Assembly (NCBI GenBank): GCA_028872475.1 | Contig: JAQYMQ010000005.1 | Span: 115,396 to 179,395 of the forward strand | From: Eubacteriales bacterium | Lineage (GTDB): Bacteria > Bacillota > Clostridia > Peptostreptococcales > Anaerovoracaceae | Reading direction: 5' to 3' | DNA length: 64,000 bases | Part shown: piece after piece, positions 56,065 through 64,000 of the stretch | Layout of the letters: each line of letters starts with the position of its first letter | How positions within the stretch are numbered: position 1 is the stretch's first letter | Notes under the pieces: generated by a model | Databases searched by the model: none | Told to the model about the DNA's origin: nothing | The model's input: the letters and a program-made list of their open reading frames with translations, nothing else | Translations under genes and position numbers: made by a program

Positions 56065-57240
56065 CTAATATATAAACATTGCATCTCCATAACTAAAAAA
56101 TCTATATTGTTGCTCAACTGCTTCATTATATATCTTCAATATATCTTCTCTATTGTATAATGCTGAAATTAGCATCAATAATGTAGATTTTGGTAAATGA
56201 AAGTTTGTAATTAACGCATCAATAATCTTAAATTCATATCCTGGAAATATAAAAATATCTGTGTCTGCAGTACTTGGTTTTAAAAGCCATTTTTGTTCTT
56301 TTTTATCAAAATATGCTGCGCTTTCCATAGTTCTTGTAGATGTAGTTCCTACTGCAATAACTCTGTTACCTGCAATTATACTTTCATTTATTTCTTTAGC
56401 CGCTTCTTCAGAAATAGAATACTGTTCAAAATGCATGCTGTGCTCTTCAACATTATCAACCTTTACAGGTCTGAATGTTCCTATCCCAACATTTAATGTT
56501 ACAAATACGAGCTTAACACCCTTATCTTGTAATTTATGTAAAAGTTCATCCGTAAAATGAAGCCCTGCTGTAGGACTTGCAACTGAACCCTCTTTATCAT
56601 CATCACAATAAACTGTTTGATATTCCAGCTTATCCTTTTCATCACTTTTTCGATTGATATATGGAGGAAGTGGCATATTACCATAAATATTTAGAGCATC
56701 ATGTAAATTACCGTCATACTCAAAATCTACAATTCTAGTACCATTATCACCAAAGTCTACAACCTTAGCAGTAAGTTTTGAAATACTACTTTTATCTTGA
56801 TTTAAGTTATTTATGTATGCACTTTCTATATCGACATTATTACCGCATTCTTTACTTATTGTATTATCATTATTTGCATTATCTACATTTTTTTCAACTT
56901 GTTGAATATAAAACTCTACTTCATCGCCTATCTTAAGTCTCTTGCCAGGCTTAACCATAGTTTCCCAACGATTATTTTCAATATTTTTAGTCAATAAAAA
57001 TTCTACTTTGGCACCTGTTATCTTTTTTACACCAAAAAGCCTCGCAGGAATTACCTTAGAATTATTCATCACCAAACAATCACCAGCCTGTAAATAATCT
57101 AATATATTATAAAAATTCTTATGATAAATTTTACTGTTTTCTCTATCTACAAGAAGCAATTTACAATTGTCTCTCTTTTCTTCCGGTCGTTTAGCAATTA
57201 ACTCCTCAGGAAGATTATAATCAAAATCATTTACCTTCAT
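56065..57240 (-). CDS. queA: tRNA preQ1 ribosyltransferase-isomerase, with insertion
   Basis: Transfers ribosyl from SAM to make epoxyqueuosine on tRNA. N-terminal YNLPEELIAKRPEEKR and C-terminal GTTSTRTMESA, FIFPGYEF, NFHLPKSTLLMLI are present. It is 391 residues, longer than the ~340-350 usual; an Asn/Asp-rich insertion lies about residues 112-150 (VDNANNDNTISKECGNNVD) between strands of the beta-barrel. Its ATG shares one base with the ruvB stop. Whether the insertion is tolerated or of functional consequence is unknown. Confidence 0.95.
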   Translation of the reverse strand: MKVNDFDYNLPEELIAKRPEEKRDNCKLLLVDRENSKIYHKNFYNILDYLQAGDCLVMNNSKVIPARLFGVKKITGAKVEFLLTKNIENNRWETMVKPGKRLKIGDEVEFYIQQVEKNVDNANNDNTISKECGNNVDIESAYINNLNQDKSSISKLTAKVVDFGDNGTRIVDFEYDGNLHDALNIYGNMPLPPYINRKSDEKDKLEYQTVYCDDDKEGSVASPTAGLHFTDELLHKLQDKGVKLVFVTLNVGIGTFRPVKVDNVEEHSMHFEQYSISEEAAKEINESIIAGNRVIAVGTTSTRTMESAAYFDKKEQKWLLKPSTADTDIFIFPGYEFKIIDALITNFHLPKSTLLMLISALYNREDILKIYNEAVEQQYRFFSYGDAMFIY

Positions 57241-58256
57241 TAAACTTCCTTTTCTTCTGTATATTCTATACCTAATACATGATATGCCTTTTCTGACACC
57301 ATTCGACCTTTTGCAGTCCTATTCAAAAATCCCTTTTGTATCAAATACGGCTCATAGACATCTTCGATTGTTATTCTTTCTTCGCCTATAGATGCTGCAA
57401 TTGTATCAATTCCTACAGGGCCTCCCTTAAATCGCTGAATAATAGTTTTTAAAATTTCTCTGTCCAGTTCTTCCAGACCATAATCATCTACTCCTAGTGC
57501 GTTAAGTGCCCTTTTTGTAATTTCAACATTTATAATTCCATTACCTTCAACCTGCGAAAAGTCTCTTACTCTCTTCAATATTCTATTAGCAACACGAGGA
57601 GTTCCCCTAGATCTCTTTGCCATTTCAAATAATGACTGGTCATCAACTTGTATATTTAATAATCTTGCAGACCTGCTTATAATTTCAGTTAATTCATCAT
57701 CCTCATAAATTTCAAATTTTGAAAGAACACCAAATCTATCTCTAAGAGGAGCTGACAAACTTCCTGCCCTAGTGGTTGCACCTATCAGTGTAAACTTTGA
57801 TAAATCAAGTCTTATAGACCTTGCTGCCGGACCTTTACCGATAATAATATCCAAAGCATAGTCTTCCATAGCACTGTATAGAACTTCTTCAACACTTCTA
57901 TTTAATCTATGAATTTCATCAATAAAAAGTACATCCATTTCGCCAAGATTTGTAAGTATAGAAGCCAAATCTCCAGCTCTTTCAATAGCTGGTCCTGATG
58001 TAACCCTTATATTTACTCCAAGTTCCTTTGCTATAATATTAGCAATTGTCGTCTTACCAAGTCCCGGAGGTCCGTAAAACAACACATGATCCAGCGCTTC
58101 AGATCTTTTTTTTGCTGCTTCAATATATATCTTTAAATTATCGACAACATTTCTTTGTCCTATAATATCATCCAAAGACTGCGGTCTTAATGTAAATTCA
58201 TTTACAACCTCATCCTGCGTTTTTTCTCTATTTGTTATTCTTTCATCAGTATACAT
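57240..58256 (-). CDS. ruvB: Holliday junction branch migration ATPase RuvB
   Basis: AAA+ motor that drives branch migration with RuvA. 338 residues. Visible: Walker [12 protein letters not shown], Walker [10 protein letters not shown], sensor [18 protein letters not shown] with the arginine finger, and the winged-helix end RTAKGRMVS. Spacing to ruvA is about 40 bases. It belongs to the ruvCAB-queA-tgt run on the minus strand. Confidence 0.97.
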   Translation of the reverse strand: MYTDERITNREKTQDEVVNEFTLRPQSLDDIIGQRNVVDNLKIYIEAAKKRSEALDHVLFYGPPGLGKTTIANIIAKELGVNIRVTSGPAIERAGDLASILTNLGEMDVLFIDEIHRLNRSVEEVLYSAMEDYALDIIIGKGPAARSIRLDLSKFTLIGATTRAGSLSAPLRDRFGVLSKFEIYEDDELTEIISRSARLLNIQVDDQSLFEMAKRSRGTPRVANRILKRVRDFSQVEGNGIINVEITKRALNALGVDDYGLEELDREILKTIIQRFKGGPVGIDTIAASIGEERITIEDVYEPYLIQKGFLNRTAKGRMVSEKAYHVLGIEYTEEKEV

Positions 58257-58297
58257 AGCTACTCCATTAATTTATTTAAGTAAATTTTTTTGAATAC

Positions 58298-58918
58298 TTA
58301 CATTGCACCAAGTGCTCGTTTTATATAATCTTCAACGGTAAGTTCCCCATCGACATTATTAGTAGCCCTATCAATTGCTGTCATGGCTTCCATTCTCGTA
58401 TAACCCAGCTCCATTAACGCTACAACAGCTTCTTCCTTAGGACTGTATTTTGGCATAACACTATCTACAGCTACACCTCTTCCACCAGATGATATTCCTC
58501 CGGAAAATACAGTATTTGCACCTACCTTATCTTTTAATTCCAATACAATTCTCTGCGCAGATTTCTTGCCTATACCCTGAGCTCTAGTGATAAAGTTAAT
58601 ATCCTCAAAAACAATAGCCTTCCTGATGTCGTCATTCGTACCACAACTGAGGATTGACATAGCAGCCTTTGCACCCACACCACTTACAGTCATCAACAAT
58701 GTAAAGAGATTATGTTCTGCCCTATCAGCAAAACCACATAAACTCAACTCATCTTCTTTTACAATCATGTATGTATAAATCTTGATATCTTCACCAATTT
58801 CACTCAAATAAAAGCTACTGTTTTGTGGAACAGCAACCCTATAACCTATATCATTATTTTCAACGACTATAAAAGAATCCTCTTTTACAACTAGCCTACC
58901 TTTTATATAATCAAGCAT
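58298..58918 (-). CDS. ruvA: Holliday junction-binding protein RuvA
   Basis: 206 residues starting MLDYIKGRLVVK. Helix-hairpin-helix motifs (LLMTVSGVGAKAAMSIL, FITRAQGIGKKSAQRIVLEL) and the C-terminal domain III (AVVALMELGYTRMEAMTAID), which contacts RuvB, are present. ATG 58918 is chosen because GGAGAA precedes it; a longer open frame to 59035 overlaps ruvC in another phase. Confidence 0.96.
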   Translation of the reverse strand: MLDYIKGRLVVKEDSFIVVENNDIGYRVAVPQNSSFYLSEIGEDIKIYTYMIVKEDELSLCGFADRAEHNLFTLLMTVSGVGAKAAMSILSCGTNDDIRKAIVFEDINFITRAQGIGKKSAQRIVLELKDKVGANTVFSGGISSGGRGVAVDSVMPKYSPKEEAVVALMELGYTRMEAMTAIDRATNNVDGELTVEDYIKRALGAM

Positions 58919-58943
58919 ATTATTCTCCAATAAATTTATAATT

Positions 58944-59450
58944 TTATTTTTCTTTAAGCGCCTTCTGCCACTTTTTTCTCGTCTGTCCACAATATCCGTG
59001 ACATATTGCTGCAGCAACAGCATCTGCAGTATCATCAGGCTTAGGAACTTGTGCCAATTTTAAGATGCTTTTTACCATCATCTGTACCTGTTTTTTCTCT
59101 GCTCGTCCATATCCGGTTAATGTCTGTTTAATCTGTAATGGAGTATATTCATTAATTTCTATTCCAGAATTAATACATGCCAGTATAGCAACACCTCTCG
59201 CCTGTCCAACCTTAATAGCTGTCTTAGCATTTGTATTAAAAAACAATTCTTCAATAGATGCTTCATCAGGAGCAAATTCATCAATTAAATCCATAAGAGC
59301 TGTATAAATATGTTTAAGTCGCTTCGGCATATCCATTTTTGCATCTGTAGTTATTGCACCATAGTCTACAACTTTAAAATTTTGCCCTTCAACATCCAGT
59401 ATCCCATATCCTAAAATCGCATAACCCGGGTCAATTCCCAAAATTCTCAT
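58944..59450 (-). CDS. ruvC: Holliday junction resolvase RuvC
   Basis: Endonuclease that cuts Holliday junctions. 168 residues. Acidic residues of the RNase-H-like site are visible: Asp7 in GIDPGY, Glu67/68 in SIEELFF, and the Asp pair in PDDTADAVAAAICH. Also NTNAKTAIKVGQARG and YTPLQIKQTLTGYGRAEKKQ. It is the first gene of the ruv block; no clear promoter could be fixed upstream. Confidence 0.97.
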   Translation of the reverse strand: MRILGIDPGYAILGYGILDVEGQNFKVVDYGAITTDAKMDMPKRLKHIYTALMDLIDEFAPDEASIEELFFNTNAKTAIKVGQARGVAILACINSGIEINEYTPLQIKQTLTGYGRAEKKQVQMMVKSILKLAQVPKPDDTADAVAAAICHGYCGQTRKKWQKALKEK

Positions 59451-59843
59451 CTAACATTAACTCCCAAAATCTATTATTTTTACTATCAATAACTTCAGTA
59501 CACAAACTTTAAACTATATGTCCAATTGCGTATCTATATTATTTACAAACTATTTTCATAAAAATGATACTAATTGCTGATAAATTTATTTTTTACATCA
59601 TTATTAATTTAAAGATAAAAAACGTCAAGCAGTATTACATTTTATTATATTACAATATGCACAATAATGCCAAAATGTACCAATAAAAGTTATGATAAAA
59701 TTCAACAAAATTTATTTTAAACTTTACAATATTAATTTCTAAATCATTTTACTCTTTACGATATAACTTTATGTAATATTTACTATATAACTTAAAATTG
59801 TGTTATCATAGATAACGTATTGAAAGGAAGATGAAAGATTAAA
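59451..59843. other. Divergent intergenic region between ruvC and popT
   Basis: About 390 very AT-rich bases with promoters for ruvC (minus) and popT (plus) that I cannot place firmly. A small dyad, GTTATCATAGATAAC, sits at 59802-59816, about 28 bases before the popT start, and may be an operator or part of the start region. No ORF or RNA gene seen. Confidence 0.4.
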
Positions 59844-60656
59844 ATGCAAAATAAATTATTTACACTTTTGAAGGGATTTATTATAGGGGGAACGATGTTA
59901 GTTCCTGGCGTCAGCGGTGGCAGTATGGCTATGATTCTTGGCATATACGAAGATTTAATAACAGCTGTCAGCAGATTTTTTAAACAAAAGACAAAAAGTA
60001 TAATATTTCTAGGAATTTTCTGTATAGGTGCATTCTCTGGCATGGCTCTTTTTGCCAAAAGTTTATTAAAACTTTTGAACACATATAATATGCCCATGAT
60101 GTATTTATTTATAGGATGCATAGTTGGTGGTATTCCAATGATAATTAAATCCTGTCAACTCGAACGCCTATCTGTTAGTACAGCAATATATCCTATTATA
60201 GGTGCAGTAATAGTATTATCTATTACACTTATACCTCATGGTATTTTCGGCACATTTAATGGATTTACATTTCAGAGTGCTTTAATCCTATTTATTGCAG
60301 GATTCTTTGCAGCTATAGCACTAATATTGCCAGGAATAAGCGTCTCATTTGTACTACTTGTATTAGGCATATATGAACAATTAATAAAAGCTTTTAATGA
60401 TTTTAATATAATATACCTAGGTATAATCGGCGCAGGACTAGTATTTGGTATAATTTCAACAACTAAAATTTTAGAATATGCAATGAATAAGCACAAGCGC
60501 CCTACTTACTTAATTATTCTAGGATTCATAATCGGGTCAGTAATTCCTGTTTTCCCAGGAGCACCTCACGGAATAGATATATTTATCTGTCCTATTGCAC
60601 TAATAATTGGAATTGCATTGATACAGTTATTATTCAAACTTGACTCATCGCAGTAA
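59844..60656 (+). CDS. popT: DUF368 undecaprenyl-phosphate translocase (PopT-type)
   Basis: 270 residues with about eight hydrophobic helices. It has the two internal half-repeats of DUF368: GTMLVPGVSGGSMAMILGIYE and ALILPGISVSFVLLVLGIYEQ. DUF368 proteins recycle the undecaprenyl-phosphate carrier across the membrane, so this gene serves peptidoglycan and wall-polymer synthesis. GAAAGGAAG precedes the ATG. It stands alone on the plus strand. Confidence 0.92.
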   Translation: MQNKLFTLLKGFIIGGTMLVPGVSGGSMAMILGIYEDLITAVSRFFKQKTKSIIFLGIFCIGAFSGMALFAKSLLKLLNTYNMPMMYLFIGCIVGGIPMIIKSCQLERLSVSTAIYPIIGAVIVLSITLIPHGIFGTFNGFTFQSALILFIAGFFAAIALILPGISVSFVLLVLGIYEQLIKAFNDFNIIYLGIIGAGLVFGIISTTKILEYAMNKHKRPTYLIILGFIIGSVIPVFPGAPHGIDIFICPIALIIGIALIQLLFKLDSSQ

Positions 60657-60770
60657 TTATCTAAAAACATTAAAAGCAAATTGAATATTATAAGTTTAAA
60701 TTACAAAAATTAATTAACTATTATGAGCTAAAACTATAAAAATAAACTTATAAAAAACTTATTAAAAAAA

Positions 60771-60829
60771 CAAATGTACCGACTCTATCAGTTAGATTAT
60801 ATTTCTAACTTTAGATATCGGTACATTTT
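60771..60829. terminator. Bidirectional terminator between popT and surface remnant
   Basis: AAATGTACCGA pairs with TCGGTACATTT, continued inward by GTTAG/CTAAC. T-runs flank both sides, between convergent genes. Confidence 0.85.
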
Positions 60830-60903
60830 TAGTTATTATATAGTAAAAATAACGTATATGTTCACCAAACATATTGTGTAATAAATATTATTTTAACCAT
60901 ATT

Positions 60904-61254
60904 TTAATACTTATTTCTGTTTTTTGCAATTCTTTCCTTCAAAGTAATAGCTATCCCTAAACCTGATAATAAAACTATAGTTGTCCATAACGATAAATTA
61001 TTACTATCACCTGTTGTTGGTGGTTTTGGAGGTACTGGCGGTTTTTCTGGTGGGATTGTTGGTGGCTCATAAGTATTTGTTATAACAAACGCACCGCCTA
61101 CCTTCTTAATATCTACTACATAACCTGCAACGTCTTCTTCTTTAACAGAATACTGTATCACTTTACCATCAAAATATTCGTTTAGACCGTCAAAACTTCC
61201 CTTCCATTCATTAGCTTCATTTAAAACTAAAGATTTATCTGTAAGATTATGATT
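60904..61254 (-). pseudogene. C-terminal remnant of a Cna-B surface protein
   Basis: An open frame of about 116 codons without a proper start: a TAA precedes it at 61255-61257. It carries the end of a Cna-B domain (LTDKSLVLNEANEWKGSFDG, YSVKEEDVAGYVV, GGAFVITNTYEPP), a Pro-rich wall spanner (PPEKPPVPPKPP) and the sorting-like tail PTTGDSNN with helix and NRNKY. The whole N-terminus, including any signal peptide, is missing. A GTG at 61161 might allow an 85-residue product but it would not be secreted. Confidence 0.8.
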
Positions 61255-61391
61255 TTACAGTGTCTTGACACTTATAACAATAAGCACAACTAACAATCAA
61301 AAAACTATTTATGTTTTTATCAAAATCAAATTTAATATTATTTTCATAAAAAATATAATTTGTACATTTAAACTTATACAGCAAAACAAAA

Positions 61392-61421
61392 ACAGCGATT
61401 AACGATATCATTAATCACTGC
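61392..61421 (-). terminator. Terminator of the tRNA cluster
   Basis: CAGTGATTAA pairs with TTAATCGCTG (G-U once) on the minus strand and is followed by TTTTTGTTTT, 10 bases beyond the fMet tRNA. Confidence 0.82.
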
Positions 61422-61429
61422 ATTTACTA

Positions 61430-61505
61430 TGGTTGCGGGGACAGGACTCGAACCTGCGGCCTCCGGGTTATGAGCCCGACGAGCTACCAACTGCTCCACC
61501 CCGCG
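61430..61505 (-). tRNA. Initiator tRNA-fMet (CAT)
   Basis: Minus-strand cloverleaf with anticodon CAT, three G-C pairs in the anticodon stem (GGG/CCC), and an unpaired C1-A72 end (CGCGGGG with CCCCGCA), features of the initiator. The CCA end is encoded. It is the last gene of an Asn-Leu-fMet run. Confidence 0.96.
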
Positions 61506-61525
61506 TCAATATTAAGTTTTTTAAG

Positions 61526-61615
61526 TGGTGCCGGAGACCGGGGTCGAACCGGTACGATCGTATAAGGATCGCAGGATTTTAAGTCCTGTGCGTCTGCCTG
61601 TTCCGCCACTCCGGC
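61526..61615 (-). tRNA. tRNA-Leu (TAA)
   Basis: 90-base class II tRNA with a long variable arm. The anticodon loop is CTTAAAA, so the anticodon is TAA. The CCA end is encoded. It lies 20 bases after fMet on the chromosome and 13 bases from Asn. Confidence 0.96.
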
Positions 61616-61628
61616 ATCCTAAAAAAAT

Positions 61629-61703
61629 TGGCTCCAAGGGCGGGACTCGAACCCGCAGCCTATCGGTTAACAGCCGAGTGCTCCACCATTGAGCTACCTT
61701 GGA
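61629..61703 (-). tRNA. tRNA-Asn (GTT)
   Basis: 75-base cloverleaf with anticodon loop CTGTTAA (GTT) and encoded CCA. It is the first gene of the transcript, downstream of a good promoter. Confidence 0.96.
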
Positions 61704-61731
61704 ACGCTTAGTTGCATTAGCAACATTGATA

Positions 61732-61760
61732 ATTTTACATTACTAGAAATTAAAAGTCAA
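61732..61760 (-). promoter_or_regulatory. Promoter of the tRNA cluster
   Basis: TTGACT (61755-61760), 17-base spacer and TAAAAT (61732-61737), about 28 bases before tRNA-Asn. The rest of the gap to hom (61761-62027) is AT-rich and I see no T-box or other leader in it. Confidence 0.8.
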
Positions 61761-62027
61761 TATATTTATAGAAAATAGTTGTCTTTTTTTCTAAAATAAC
61801 TTTTGATATTTTCAGGTTTCAAAAATACAACTTCCTTAATTCATATAATAACACAAACAAGTAACCATGTTTGTATACATTGCAAATTTAACGTCATCCA
61901 CCTATCGTGCAACAATATTATATGATACTATTAAAAGTAATTCAAATAAACATATTTTGTTTTAGATTATTACTACATTTATATAAAACAAATTTTATAT
62001 AAACATTATAAAGGAGGTTTGACATTT

Positions 62028-62993
62028 ATGAAAAAAATTAATATCGGGCTACTTGGTTTTGGTACAGTTGGTCAAGGAACTTACAAAATTCTTACTGAAA
62101 ACAAAGAATTAATAGCTAATAGACACAATATTGAATTTAATATCAAAAAAATTCTTGTTAGCAATGTTAATAAAAAAAGAAATGTTGACGTTGATGCAAG
62201 CTTTTTGACAACTAATGCTGACGAAATCATAAATGATAACGACATAGATATTGTTGTAGAACTTCTTGGTGGCATAGAACCTGCTTATACATATATCTCT
62301 AATGCAATAAAAAATAATAAACATATAGTAACCGCAAACAAGGCTGTAATTGCAAATAAATCACTGGAATTATCTGCACTAAAAAATACTTACAACAAAC
62401 AAATTGGTGTAGAAGCTTGTGTAGCTGGTGGAATTCCTATCATAAACGCAATAACTACCGCACTTTCTGGAAATGAATTTATTTCAATTAAAGGGATTTT
62501 AAATGGTACAACAAACTACATATTGACTCAAATGGATGAAGCGGGATTGGATTACAAAACTGCTTTAAAACAAACTCAAGAACTTGGTTATGCTGAAGCT
62601 GATCCTACCGCTGATGTGGAAGGTATAGATGCTGCAAATAAACTATCTATACTAATAGAACTTGGTTTTAACAAATATGTTCATCCAGATAATATTGACA
62701 CAATAGGTATCTCTTCAATAACAAAAAAAGATATACAAAAAGCAAATAAGAATAATGAAAAAATAAAATTAATTGCTTCCGTTGAAAACAACAATGGCAA
62801 GTTAGAATATAATGTTAAACCAATTTCATTACCAAATAATCATCCTCTTGCTATGGTTAAAGGTGCATTTAACGGAATATTTGTAACTGGCAATGCAGTA
62901 GGTGAGCTTATGTTCCAAGGTGCCGGTGCCGGTTCATTGCCTACAGGAAGCGCTGTTGTTGGAGATATAATCGCAATAGCAAAAACAATCTAA
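62028..62993 (+). CDS. hom: Homoserine dehydrogenase without ACT domain
   Basis: Reduces aspartate semialdehyde to homoserine for Thr/Met synthesis. About 321 residues from ATG 62028, chosen over TTG 62019 since AAAGGAGG spacing fits. NAD(P) motif GLLGFGTVGQG, VTANKAVIANK, ACVAGGIPII, KGILNGTTNYIL with the catalytic Lys/Asp block EADPTADVEGIDAANK, and the end PTGSAVVGDIIAIAK are all present. The C-terminal ACT domain of the usual ~400-430-residue form is absent. The end is natural for the catalytic core, so this is probably a short form not feedback-inhibited by threonine through an ACT domain. Confidence 0.93.
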   Translation: MKKINIGLLGFGTVGQGTYKILTENKELIANRHNIEFNIKKILVSNVNKKRNVDVDASFLTTNADEIINDNDIDIVVELLGGIEPAYTYISNAIKNNKHIVTANKAVIANKSLELSALKNTYNKQIGVEACVAGGIPIINAITTALSGNEFISIKGILNGTTNYILTQMDEAGLDYKTALKQTQELGYAEADPTADVEGIDAANKLSILIELGFNKYVHPDNIDTIGISSITKKDIQKANKNNEKIKLIASVENNNGKLEYNVKPISLPNNHPLAMVKGAFNGIFVTGNAVGELMFQGAGAGSLPTGSAVVGDIIAIAKTI

Positions 62994-63074
62994 TTAATAA
63001 AAATAAAAGTCTATAATTTATATGTCGACAACTAAAATTCTATCTTTGATAAGCAATATTTTACTAAACAAAAT

Positions 63075-63420
63075 CTAGTGAAATGAGCATACATCAATTT
63101 TAGTGTTCATTAAATTTATAGGCTTTTTTATTGGTATAAAAATATATATGATTGTCCATTTTTTGACAATCTCGAAAGTTCCCAGATATAGAGCTTTTAT
63201 TAGTGCCTGGGAGCTTGAAAATACGCTGCGCTGCTTGTTCAATCTACGATAACAAGAATTCAGTGATTCTATGGCGTTTGTAGTGTAAAATGCGGTGCGA
63301 ACCTCCTTAGAAAACTTGAAGATTGGAGATATTGCATCCCAGTTTTCATGCCAGCGATTCATCGCACGTTTTCCTTTATCATTGAATTCATCATACAGAC
63401 TCCTTGTGTTTTTTTCAGCA
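63075..63420 (-). pseudogene. IS256 (mutator) family transposase, C-terminal remnant
   Basis: The frame contains the mutator-family C-terminal signature: RWHENWDAISPIFKFSKEVR, YTTNAIESLNSCYRRLNKQR and SQALIKALYLGT. It continues upstream in phase (SLYDEFNDKGKRAMNRW) to about 63420. The N-terminal 250-300 residues with the first catalytic Asp residues are absent. The last ~25 residues (FIPIKKPINLMNTK) look non-homologous, possibly readthrough at a broken end. No inverted repeats were found. The element cannot transpose by itself. Confidence 0.85.
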
Positions 63421-63649
63421 ATTAAACAATAAGATAAATCTGTATGATTGAAAAGAGGTTTCGATCTCTTCCCTTTATCTTTTCCAATGATAATTATATT
63501 CTAAGGTCGGACATCCTCTGCAGTAACTGGCCGGTGCATCTTTTCAGCTTGAACGACTCTTTCCCATTGTTTTCCATATCTTTTTGTATATTAAAAGGAG
63601 CTGTGCACCAACGAATGTTAGTGCGACAACTCCTTTGGTTGAATGTATA
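63421..63649. other. Transition region with terminator of the surface-protein gene
   Basis: GC content is higher here than in the rest of the window. A 20-pair hairpin at 63593-63636 (AAAGGAG...CTCCTTT with GTGCACCAAC/GTTAGTGCGAC inside) ends the minus-strand surface-protein transcript. About 63505-63590 has a short open minus-strand stretch (YGKQWERVVQAEKMHRPVTA) of unknown origin, perhaps a gene fragment. Confidence 0.55.
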
Positions 63650-64000
63650 TTATCTCTGAACTCTTTTCTTTAAAACGAAGACAAGCCCAACAGAGGCAAA
63701 CGCCAATAGTCCTATATGTAGGAAGAAATCGTTAACGTCTCCCGTCTTTGGAATTTTACCAGGCTTGCTGACTTTGTTGCTCGAATTGCCGGCTTTGTTG
63801 CCCGGATCGTTGTTTTGATTACCCTTAGGATCTGTTACAGACGGAACGTCTGGATTTTCTCCTCCGCTTTTCAACTTATACACATAAGTAACTTCAAGAG
63901 TCTTCCCGCCCACTATCTTTCCTTGTTCAGTAGCTGAGTCTTCATGAACTTTTACTAATTCGTATTCTTTACCGTCTGCTGTTTTGATAGTTTTCGGTTT
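63650..64000 (-). CDS. C-terminal part of a wall-anchored surface protein, runs off window
   Basis: 117 codons are visible and the frame is open to the window edge. It has a MucBP/threonine-rich-repeat-like strand (KTIKTADGKEYELVKVHED, GGKTLEVTYVYKL), a Gly/Asn/Lys linker (NPDVPSVTDPKGNQNN), and the sorting-like tail KIPKTGDVND, helix and KKRVQR. Codon use and GC content are richer than in neighbouring genes, so it may be recently acquired. A terminator follows at 63593-63636. Confidence 0.85.
   Translation of the reverse strand, partial: KPKTIKTADGKEYELVKVHEDSATEQGKIVGGKTLEVTYVYKLKSGGENPDVPSVTDPKGNQNNDPGNKAGNSSNKVSKPGKIPKTGDVNDFFLHIGLLAFASVGLVFVLKKRVQR

Noticed and set aside
60904..61161. 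Small intact 85-residue surface protein
   Set aside because: It has no signal peptide, its start would be an internal GTG within a Cna-B domain, and homologous sequence continues upstream until a stop; it is a remnant.
61761..62027. T-box or SAM riboswitch in front of hom
   Set aside because: The leader has none of the conserved T-box or S-box sequence blocks; it is AT-rich with an ordinary RBS.

Overview
The window is AT-rich DNA, by eye around one third GC, from a low-GC Firmicute, most likely an anaerobic, host-associated member of the Clostridia. The evidence is spoVG with a prs/pth/mfd block, the ruvC-ruvA-ruvB-queA-tgt block, a clostridial-type ThiC, several long wall-anchored surface proteins, and strong AAGGAGG-type ribosome binding sites throughout. 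I cannot name the species. Almost all genes lie on the minus strand. The plus-strand exceptions are spoVG, a carbonic anhydrase, a DUF368 (PopT) protein and hom.

Layout. 1-5226 (minus): a stand-alone GlmU acetyltransferase domain, prs, pth and a 3'-truncated mfd, divergent from spoVG. 5455-8856: spoVG, ogt, beta-carbonic anhydrase, and thiC behind a TPP riboswitch with its own terminator. 9215-12187: a 990-residue surface protein. 12467-14719: three small membrane proteins and a TetR regulator that share one palindromic operator. 14742-17030: a cation/proton antiporter with a short upstream ORF, and a pirin. 17318-23304: a five-gene dlt-like operon (AlgI-type MBOAT, SGNH protein, adenylation enzyme, PLP decarboxylase-fold enzyme, carrier protein). 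23492-29190: a surface-protein pseudogene, a four-domain sulfur-transfer enzyme with an ArsR regulator, a deleted hydrolase, and a Gpx-OhrR pair. 29531-40585: a giant surface protein of about 3,680 residues with about 18 tandem repeats. 40863-50309: a glyoxalase remnant, sdpRI, two lipoproteins, a Cna-B/beta-helix surface protein, and a SUKH/DUF1877 immunity-type gene cluster. 50455-59450: an rRNA/tRNA uracil methyltransferase, a PEP-utilising-enzyme/nucleotidyltransferase pair, tgt, queA, ruvB, ruvA and ruvC. 59844-64000: popT, a surface-protein remnant, three tRNA genes (Asn, Leu, fMet), hom, an IS256-type transposase remnant, and the tail of another surface protein that runs off the edge.

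Themes. (1) Envelope biology dominates: six surface-protein tails, of which four are intact or run off the edge and two are degraded, share a degenerate PxT-G/N/S/D-D sorting-like motif. PopT and the dlt-like operon also act on envelope polymers or carriers. (2) Thiol, sulfur and peroxide handling: the CoA-disulfide-reductase/rhodanese/TusA/DsrE fusion with its ArsR, and Gpx-OhrR with an OhrR-box-like operator. (3) Gene decay is visible: a secreted-protein pseudogene, a hydrolase that lost its nucleophile, a half glyoxalase, a headless Cna-B protein and an IS256 fragment.

The best candidate for an undescribed system is the 17.3-23.3 kb operon. It looks like a D-alanylation pathway rebuilt with a PLP decarboxylase/racemase-fold enzyme and an AlgI/SGNH transfer module, so it may esterify an envelope polymer with an amino acid other than D-alanine. 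The second candidate is the nucleotidyltransferase plus PEP-synthase-like pair at 51.7-54.7 kb. Start codons were re-chosen from ribosome binding sites where stated.
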